This document shows, piece by piece, positions 58,781 to 64,000 of a stretch of 64,000 nucleotides of DNA (positions are counted from its first letter, which is position 1; the number at the start of each line of letters is the position of its first letter). The notes under the pieces are model-generated. The model did not search any database. It saw only the letters and a program-made list of their open reading frames with translations, and had not been told where the DNA came from. Made by a program: the position numbers and the translations under genes. Source of the DNA: an uncultured Gemmiger sp. (GTDB taxonomy: Bacteria > Bacillota > Clostridia > Oscillospirales > Ruminococcaceae); assembly GCA_944386225.1 (NCBI GenBank), contig CALXAH010000015.1, positions 1 through 64,000 on the forward strand. Direction: 5' to 3'.

Positions 58781-58804
58781 TTTTGGCACAAAACATGGTA
58801 TGCT
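58776..58804 (+). promoter_or_regulatory. Promoter of recQ
   Basis: TTGTCT (58776-58781), a 17-base spacer and TATGCT (58799-58804). The -35 lies inside the right arm of the preceding terminator. Confidence 0.6.
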
Positions 58805-58849
58805 GAACGGGAATACCGGGGTACGCCCCGAGAAAACAGGGGGCAGGGG

Positions 58850-60682
58850 ATGGACAAGCAGACAGTCCTGAAACAGACATTCGGATACAGCCGGTTCCGC
58901 CCCGGGCAGGAGCGCCTGATCGACGCGCTTCTGGCCGGACGGGACGTACTGGGGGTGATGCCCACCGGCGGCGGAAAATCCCTGTGCTACCAGGTGCCCG
59001 CCCTGCTGCTGCCGGGCCTGACCCTGGTGATCTCGCCGCTGATCTCCCTGATGAAGGATCAGGTGGCCGCCCTGTGCGGCGCCGGGGTAGGGGCGGCATT
59101 CCTCAACAGTTCCCTTACCGCCGAGCAGCAGCGCACCGTCTGTGCCCGCGCCCGGCAGGGCGCCTATAAACTGCTGTACGTGGCCCCGGAACGGCTGGCC
59201 ACCGAGGACTTCCTGGCCCTGACCCGCACCACGCCGGTGTCGCTGCTGTCGGTGGACGAGGCCCATTGCATCTCCCAGTGGGGGCAGGACTTCCGCCCCA
59301 GCTACCGCAAAATCGCGGAGTTCCTCCATACCCTGCCCGTCCGCCCGCCGGTAGCCGCCTTTACGGCCACCGCCACCGCCCGGGTGCAGCAGGATATCCG
59401 GGAACAGCTGGAACTGCGCGATCCGCTCTGTGAGGTCACCGGTTTTGACCGGCCCAACCTGTACTGGGACGTGCGCACACCCCGGGACCGGCAGGCGGCG
59501 CTGCTGGCGCTGGTGCGGGAACGGCAGGAGAAATGCGGCATCATCTACTGCTCCACCCGGGCGCAGGTGGAAAAACTCTGCGACCGTCTGCAGCAGGCGG
59601 GTTTTGCCGCCACCCGCTACCACGCGGGGCTCAACGAGGAGGAGCGCCGCCAAAACCAGGAGGATTTCCAGTTCGACCGGAAAACCGTCATGGTGGCCAC
59701 CAACGCCTTCGGCATGGGGATTGATAAGTCCAACGTAAGCTATGTGTTCCACTACAATATGCCCAAAAGCCTGGAGGCCTACTACCAGGAAGCGGGCCGC
59801 GCCGGGCGGGACGGCGAACCCGCCGACTGCATCCTGTTCTACTCGGCTGCGGATGTGGTCACCGCCCGGGCCCTGATCGGGAAAAACGAGAACGAGGAGC
59901 TGGACGAAGCCGGACGGGAACTGCTCCGCCGTCAGGAGGAAGAACGCCTGCGGGTCATGGCGGGCTACTGCAAAACCACCGGCTGTTTGCGGGGGTATAT
60001 CCTGGACTATTTCGGGCAGGAGCATCCGCCCCGCTGTGAACATTGCGGCAACTGCCTGGGCGAATTTACGGTGCAGGACGTAACGGTTCCGGCCCAGATG
60101 GCCCTGTCCTGCGTGCTGCGCATCAAACAGCAGCTGGGCTATTATGTGGGCAAAAATCTGGTGGTGCAGACTTTGCGGGGCAGCCGGGAACAGCGGCTGC
60201 TGGATCTGGGCCTGGACGGGCTGAGCACCTACGGCCTGATGAAGGATCAGCCGGTGGGTCAGGTGCGGGAACTGCTGGATCACCTGGAACAGGAAGGCTG
60301 CCTGCACACCAATCCTCTCCACGCTACCCTGGAACCCGGCCCCGCTGCCCGGGGCGTGCTGTTCGGCGGGGAAACCGTGTCCCTGCCGGTGCGCAAGGAC
60401 CGCCGCCCGCCTGCCGACCGCCCTGCCCGTACGGCAAACGGCGCCCCGGCGGACAGCACCCTGTTCGAGGCGCTGCGGGCGCTGCGTACCCGTCTGGCCA
60501 AAGAGGAAAACGTGCCCGCCTATGTGATCTTCTCCAACGCCACCCTTACCGATATGGCGGCCAAAGCGCCCCGTACCGAGGCGGAACTGCTGGAGGTATC
60601 CGGCGTGGGCCAGGTCAAGGCCAGCCGGTATGGCCAGCAGTTCCTGGACGAGATCGCCCGCCACATCCAGCAGAACGAATAA
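58850..60682 (+). CDS. recQ: RecQ DNA helicase
   Basis: The 610-residue helicase has all RecQ modules. Walker A is MPTGGGKSLCYQ and the DEAH box is SVDEAHCISQWGQDFRPSY; NAFGMGIDKSNV and QEAGRAGRDGEPA follow. The RecQ-Ct zinc cysteines lie in GYCKTTGCLRG and PPRCEHCGNCLG. An RQC winged helix occupies about 420-490 and the C-terminal HRDC domain (LRTRLAKEENVPAYVIFSN, LLEVSGVGQVKASRYG) completes it. ATG 58850 is chosen with GGGGCAGGGG upstream; the longer frame runs through the promoter. Confidence 0.95.
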   Translation: MDKQTVLKQTFGYSRFRPGQERLIDALLAGRDVLGVMPTGGGKSLCYQVPALLLPGLTLVISPLISLMKDQVAALCGAGVGAAFLNSSLTAEQQRTVCARARQGAYKLLYVAPERLATEDFLALTRTTPVSLLSVDEAHCISQWGQDFRPSYRKIAEFLHTLPVRPPVAAFTATATARVQQDIREQLELRDPLCEVTGFDRPNLYWDVRTPRDRQAALLALVRERQEKCGIIYCSTRAQVEKLCDRLQQAGFAATRYHAGLNEEERRQNQEDFQFDRKTVMVATNAFGMGIDKSNVSYVFHYNMPKSLEAYYQEAGRAGRDGEPADCILFYSAADVVTARALIGKNENEELDEAGRELLRRQEEERLRVMAGYCKTTGCLRGYILDYFGQEHPPRCEHCGNCLGEFTVQDVTVPAQMALSCVLRIKQQLGYYVGKNLVVQTLRGSREQRLLDLGLDGLSTYGLMKDQPVGQVRELLDHLEQEGCLHTNPLHATLEPGPAARGVLFGGETVSLPVRKDRRPPADRPARTANGAPADSTLFEALRALRTRLAKEENVPAYVIFSNATLTDMAAKAPRTEAELLEVSGVGQVKASRYGQQFLDEIARHIQQNE

Positions 60683-60687
60683 ACAAG

Positions 60688-60720
60688 CGCGGGGCTTTTC
60701 CCAACCGGAAAAGCCCCGCG
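60688..60720. terminator. Bidirectional terminator
   Basis: A perfect 14-bp stem CGCGGGGCTTTTCC (60688-60701) with 60707-60720, then TGTTTTA; serves recQ and the convergent sulfotransferase. Confidence 0.85.
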
Positions 60721-60724
60721 TGTT

Positions 60725-62485
60725 TTACTGGAACCAGATGTTCATGTCGTATTTGAAGGTGCGGTAGTTCTGCATGGTGCACTCGTAGGCGTATTCCCGG
60801 ATCAGCCGGCCGGACGCGTCGTATTCGCCGAACACCATTGCCACGCCGCTGTTCACCACCCAGTTGCCCGCGTCGCCGCAGAGCGAACCGTTGGACACAA
60901 TGCTGGAATAGGGCACATCGAAACTGCTTTCCAGCGAATAGGTGCGGGCGTTTTCGTCGATGCGGTACACATACACCTGGCTGGTTTCGCTGCCGGTGCC
61001 GTACAGATCGGTGCCCACGCTGTCCGCCACATCCAGATCCAGGTCATCCCGGCTGCTGGTGGCCCAGTAATTGTTGTTGTAAAGGGCCAGGTAGTATACG
61101 CCCTCTTCCTCACCGTCCTGCAGATACTCCACACAGTGCTGGCCGTACTGGGGCACAAAATCCCCCTCCCGGGTCAGGCACAGGGCTTCGTACTCGCTGC
61201 CCTCCCAGACCCGTTCGTCACCGGCCAGCCAGTCCACCTGCGGGTCGCTGTGCACGCCGGTCACCTTGATCAGGGCGGAGGTCTCCCGGGAGGACACAAT
61301 CACGCTGTCATCCTCCGGCATGTACTGCACACTGTTCAGATGCAGCCAGTCCCATTCGCCCGCCTGCCAGAAGAACGGATCGGCGGCCCCCACCGGCCGG
61401 GTGGTGCTGAAATAGGATTCCATCAGCTGGCTGAAATCGATCAGCTCGGTCACCTCGCCGCTCTCCAGATCAATGGCAATCAGCCGGTCCTCCACCGTTT
61501 CGGCGCCGATCTCTTCCGCCAGGGCCAATACCTCGCCCTCGGCGCCGAAACCGATGTCGTGGTGCAGCTCAAAGCTGCCCAGATCGTACACCTGGGTCAC
61601 CCGGCCCAGCCCGTCGATCCGGGCCAGCTTGGTGGAGGACACACAGGTCACGATCTCATCCCCGTCAAACAGGATACGGTCCAGCCCGAAGCCTTCCAGC
61701 ACCATCTCGTACCGCAGCACACCCGCGTCGTCAAAGAAGAAGCCATAGCCCAGATACCCGTTCACCCGCATCATGGTAAACAGACCCTCCGCCTGTTCCT
61801 GGGTGGAGGTGCCGTCGGTTACGGTCAGCCGGGTGTCGTAGCCGGAAGCGGTTTCGGGCATGTCCACCGTAAAGGTCACCACCTGCCGGGTTTTGCCCCA
61901 GCTGCCGGTTATGGTCAGGGTAACCTCGTTGGTTTCGCCCGGCACCAGCCCGATCAGCTGGAACTCATGGGTGCGGGTGAACTCCTCGCCGGAAGCATCC
62001 GCCGCCGTGGCGGTAAAGTCCGGGATTTCCGGGTCATCCACATGTACGGTGTAGCGTACCTGGGTATCCAGCTCGGTGGTGAAATACAGGTACAGTCCGT
62101 TGCTGCCGGTACCGTAGGGGTTCAGCACCGCCAGCGGGGTGGTGGCCGTCCAGTCAAAACCTTGCTTGACGCTTTCCAGCGCCCCCTCCAGCCGCTGCTG
62201 CACCTCCAGATCGTAGAAGGTGAAATCCTCCTCCCCGATGTCCGTGGGCACCAGCTGAATGGCGCGCAGCCCGTCGCCCAGCTGCGCTTCGGCAAACTCC
62301 ACCTGCCACTCCTCGTTTTCGGCAAATACATCGCCGGTCTCAAAGGACCAGTCGGCGCGCACCGCGTGCTCCTGGGCGGTGAACATCTTGGACACCGCTA
62401 TCACGATAGCCGGCACCGCGATAACCAGCACCACGATCACAGCCAGCAGGATCAGCAGCAATTTCTTGTGCTTTTTCAGAGCCAT
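60725..62485 (-). CDS. Arylsulfate sulfotransferase (ASST)
   Basis: The 586-residue membrane-anchored enzyme has an N-terminal TM helix (about 8-32) without a cleavage site, so the propeller domain is extracellular. DWLHLNSVQYMPEDDSVIVSSRETS gives His382, Asn384 and Arg400, with the His-x-Asn and +18 Arg spacing of the AssT active site. His450 in YGQHCVEY is the best candidate for the sulfated catalytic His. ASST moves sulfate from one phenol to another without PAPS. Start ATG 62485. It is followed on the same strand (upstream in coordinates) by a TauE/SafE exporter gene that is transcribed first. Confidence 0.88.
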   Translation of the reverse strand: MALKKHKKLLLILLAVIVVLVIAVPAIVIAVSKMFTAQEHAVRADWSFETGDVFAENEEWQVEFAEAQLGDGLRAIQLVPTDIGEEDFTFYDLEVQQRLEGALESVKQGFDWTATTPLAVLNPYGTGSNGLYLYFTTELDTQVRYTVHVDDPEIPDFTATAADASGEEFTRTHEFQLIGLVPGETNEVTLTITGSWGKTRQVVTFTVDMPETASGYDTRLTVTDGTSTQEQAEGLFTMMRVNGYLGYGFFFDDAGVLRYEMVLEGFGLDRILFDGDEIVTCVSSTKLARIDGLGRVTQVYDLGSFELHHDIGFGAEGEVLALAEEIGAETVEDRLIAIDLESGEVTELIDFSQLMESYFSTTRPVGAADPFFWQAGEWDWLHLNSVQYMPEDDSVIVSSRETSALIKVTGVHSDPQVDWLAGDERVWEGSEYEALCLTREGDFVPQYGQHCVEYLQDGEEEGVYYLALYNNNYWATSSRDDLDLDVADSVGTDLYGTGSETSQVYVYRIDENARTYSLESSFDVPYSSIVSNGSLCGDAGNWVVNSGVAMVFGEYDASGRLIREYAYECTMQNYRTFKYDMNIWFQ

Positions 62486-62518
62486 AAGATCTCTCCGTTC
62501 GTTCAGAAGGTTGTTGTA

Positions 62519-63295
62519 TCAGAAAAAGTTCAGCGCCACCAGGATCACGCCAAGGATCGTCAGGATCGCGCCGGTAAGCCGGTTCAGCAGTTTGGCGTCG
62601 GCCCGGGTGGCGATCTTGGCCGCGATCTGGGCCCACAGCAGGGTGAACAGTACACAGAGGAGCAGCAGATCCATCCGGGGCGGGCTGCCCAGCGCAAAAT
62701 GGCTTACCGCGCCGGTCAGGGCCGAAAAGGTCATCACAAACACGCTGGTGCCCACGGCGGTTTTCAGCTCGTAGCCCAGCAGCATGGTCAGCACCATCAG
62801 CATCATCATGCCGCCGCCCGCGCCGAAAAAGCCGCACACCAGCCCGATGGCCGCGCCGCCCGCCGCGCCTTTTGCAATCTGCACCCACCGCCGGGATCCC
62901 TGGATGCTCCGGTTGGGGGAGGTCACCGGCAGCAGCAAAAACCGCAGCCCCAGAACCAGGGTCATGACCACCGAGAACCCGCCCAGCGTATTGTTGGGCA
63001 TAAAGGTGGACAGCCAGCTGCCCACCAGGGTCATGCTCAGCACGCCCGCCATCATCACCAGCCCGTTCCGGATATCCAGTGCGCCGCTTTTGGCGTAGGT
63101 GCGGGCGCTCGCCGCGCTGGCCAGCACGTCGCTTGCCAGGGCGATGCCGATGGCGTCGTAGGCCGGCAAGCCCAGAAAGGTCACCAGCATCGGGCTGATA
63201 ACGGTGGCCGCGCTCATGCCGGCAAAGCCGGTGCCCAGCCCCGCGCCTGCCCCTGCCAGAAAACAGATCAGTACCTCAAACAGAAACTCCTGCAA
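62519..63295 (-). CDS. TSUP-family (TauE/SafE) anion exporter
   Basis: The 258-residue membrane protein has eight TM helices and the two TSUP repeats: GTGFAGMSAATVISPMLVTFLG in the first and CGFFGAGGGMMMLMVLTMLLGYE in the second. TSUP proteins export sulfite, sulfoacetate or related anions. TTG 63295 is used because AAAGGAGG lies eleven bases upstream; an earlier TTG at 63319 overlaps that site. It is the first gene of a two-gene unit with the sulfotransferase, 33 bases apart. Confidence 0.9.
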   Translation of the reverse strand: MQEFLFEVLICFLAGAGAGLGTGFAGMSAATVISPMLVTFLGLPAYDAIGIALASDVLASAASARTYAKSGALDIRNGLVMMAGVLSMTLVGSWLSTFMPNNTLGGFSVVMTLVLGLRFLLLPVTSPNRSIQGSRRWVQIAKGAAGGAAIGLVCGFFGAGGGMMMLMVLTMLLGYELKTAVGTSVFVMTFSALTGAVSHFALGSPPRMDLLLLCVLFTLLWAQIAAKIATRADAKLLNRLTGAILTILGVILVALNFF

Positions 63296-63492
63296 ATTGG
63301 CTCGTGCCTCCTTTGGCAAACGGGCAAAAAGAGGCCGGTTCGCCTTGTTCCGGCCAACAGCATAGCAAATCAGCCTAAAGTGCCGCTAAAGGCAAAGGTA
63401 AAAGATTTGTGACAACCGGCATTGCGGCGGGCAGAATCCGCCTTTTTTCGGCCGGATGTGGTATACTGATATCAGACTGTGAGGTGAGATCC

Positions 63493-64000
63493 ATGCGACT
63501 GCTGGTGGCGGAAGACGATCCCCGGCTGCTGAAAACGCTGCTGCATATTTTCCAAAGCAACAATTTCAGCGCCGACGGGGTATCCAACGGCCGGGACGCG
63601 CTGCTCTATGCCCGTTCCACCGAATACGACGGCCTGGTGCTGGACATCATGATGCCGGAGATGGACGGCATTCAGGTATTGCGGGAACTGCGGCGGCTGG
63701 GGGTGAACACCCCGGCGCTGTTTTTGACCGCCCGCACCGAGGTGGCCCAGCGGGTGGAAGGGCTGGACGCCGGGGCGGACGACTATCTGCCCAAACCCTT
63801 TGCCACGGCGGAGCTGTTGGCCCGGGTGCGGGCGATGCTGCGCCGCAAGGAGACCTACCTGCCCGACCGGCTGGCCTGTGGGCCGGTGGTGCTGAACCGG
63901 TCTGCGTTCCAGCTGGAATACCAGGGCTGTACCCAGCCGCTGAGCGGGCGGGAGTTTCAGATTCTGGAGATGCTTATGCAGGCGCCCGGCGCCATCGTGC
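63493..64000 (+). CDS. OmpR-family response regulator (cut by window edge)
   Basis: The first 169 residues are present. The receiver domain has EDDP at 8-11, phospho-acceptor Asp52 in LDIMMPEMDG, Thr in FLTART and Lys in PKPF. The start of a winged-helix OmpR DNA-binding domain follows (LSGREFQILEMLMQAPG). ATG 63493 has GAGGTGAG upstream; TATACT at 63462-63467 is a likely -10. The partner kinase probably lies just beyond the window. Confidence 0.92.
   Translation, partial: MRLLVAEDDPRLLKTLLHIFQSNNFSADGVSNGRDALLYARSTEYDGLVLDIMMPEMDGIQVLRELRRLGVNTPALFLTARTEVAQRVEGLDAGADDYLPKPFATAELLARVRAMLRRKETYLPDRLACGPVVLNRSAFQLEYQGCTQPLSGREFQILEMLMQAPGAIV

Noticed and set aside
57221..60664. Very long open frame on the minus strand opposite hypA, the membrane protein and recQ.
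   Set aside because: It has low-complexity His/Gly/Gln/Arg content, spans several well-supported plus-strand genes and a terminator, and is a typical antisense shadow of GC-rich coding DNA.
1..64000. CRISPR arrays, tRNA or rRNA genes, insertion sequences, attachment sites or a replication origin.
   Set aside because: No regularly spaced repeats, no cloverleaf with CCA-type end, no transposase or integrase frame, and no DnaA-box cluster was seen by eye. A tRNAscan or ISfinder run would settle this.

Overview
The window looks like chromosomal DNA of a GC-rich, anaerobic, gut-type Bacillota, most likely an Oscillospiraceae/Ruminococcaceae relative. This is inferred from strong AGGAGG ribosome sites with frequent GTG/TTG starts, Lpl/YesMN sugar-uptake systems, an OFA/GPH transporter repertoire, an anaerobe-style Fe-S flavoprotein and Hyp maturation proteins. 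No rRNA, tRNA, CRISPR array, insertion sequence or phage module was seen. GC content was judged by eye, not computed.

Left part (1-13.8 kb): the tail of a GH31 glycosidase, an esterase, a YolD-like/Y-family polymerase pair, and a YesM/YesN-type two-component system. A six-gene minus-strand operon follows. It runs in transcription order from a lipoprotein binding protein through two permeases and two ATPases of the nitrate/sulfonate/taurine class to a Cys-type sulfatase. A terminator-like hairpin sits after the binding-protein gene. The two ATPases have complementary degenerate motifs that together would spoil only one of the two ATP sites. A MerR regulator is divergent.

Middle (13.9-33.4 kb): two operons built alike (short-chain dehydrogenase plus MFS carriers; the second adds an iron alcohol dehydrogenase and an SMP-30 lactonase) flank a LysR gene. 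Next come a lipoprotein, a membrane-anchored permuted GH3 beta-glucosidase, a TetR regulator followed by two uncharacterised genes, a UvrD-like helicase, and a YeiH-type exporter divergent from its LysR regulator.

33.4-41 kb: a decaying flavin reductase lipoprotein (start-proximal frameshift plus in-frame TGA) and its truncated divergent TetR regulator. They are followed by two divergent permease-hydrolase pairs (M20 amidohydrolase/YfcC permease, and HAAAP-type permease/YtcJ amidohydrolase).

41-53 kb: a Gram-positive glycan-use locus made of a histidine kinase, an AraC response regulator, two Lpl-type permeases, a lipoprotein, a large secreted clan-A hydrolase with two repeated C-terminal modules, a GH123/DUF4091 enzyme, a metallo-hydrolase and a VOC protein.

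53-64 kb: a FadR-like GntR regulator divergent from hypB, an 889-residue multi-cluster flavoprotein, hypA and an unknown membrane protein. Then recQ, an arylsulfate sulfotransferase next to a TauE/SafE exporter, and the start of an OmpR-type response regulator.

Three genes (near 14.04, 23.45 and 35.09 kb) are broken by a one-base length change in a short homopolymer within their first 17 codons. This may be sequence error, natural decay or slippage control, and it needs raw reads.
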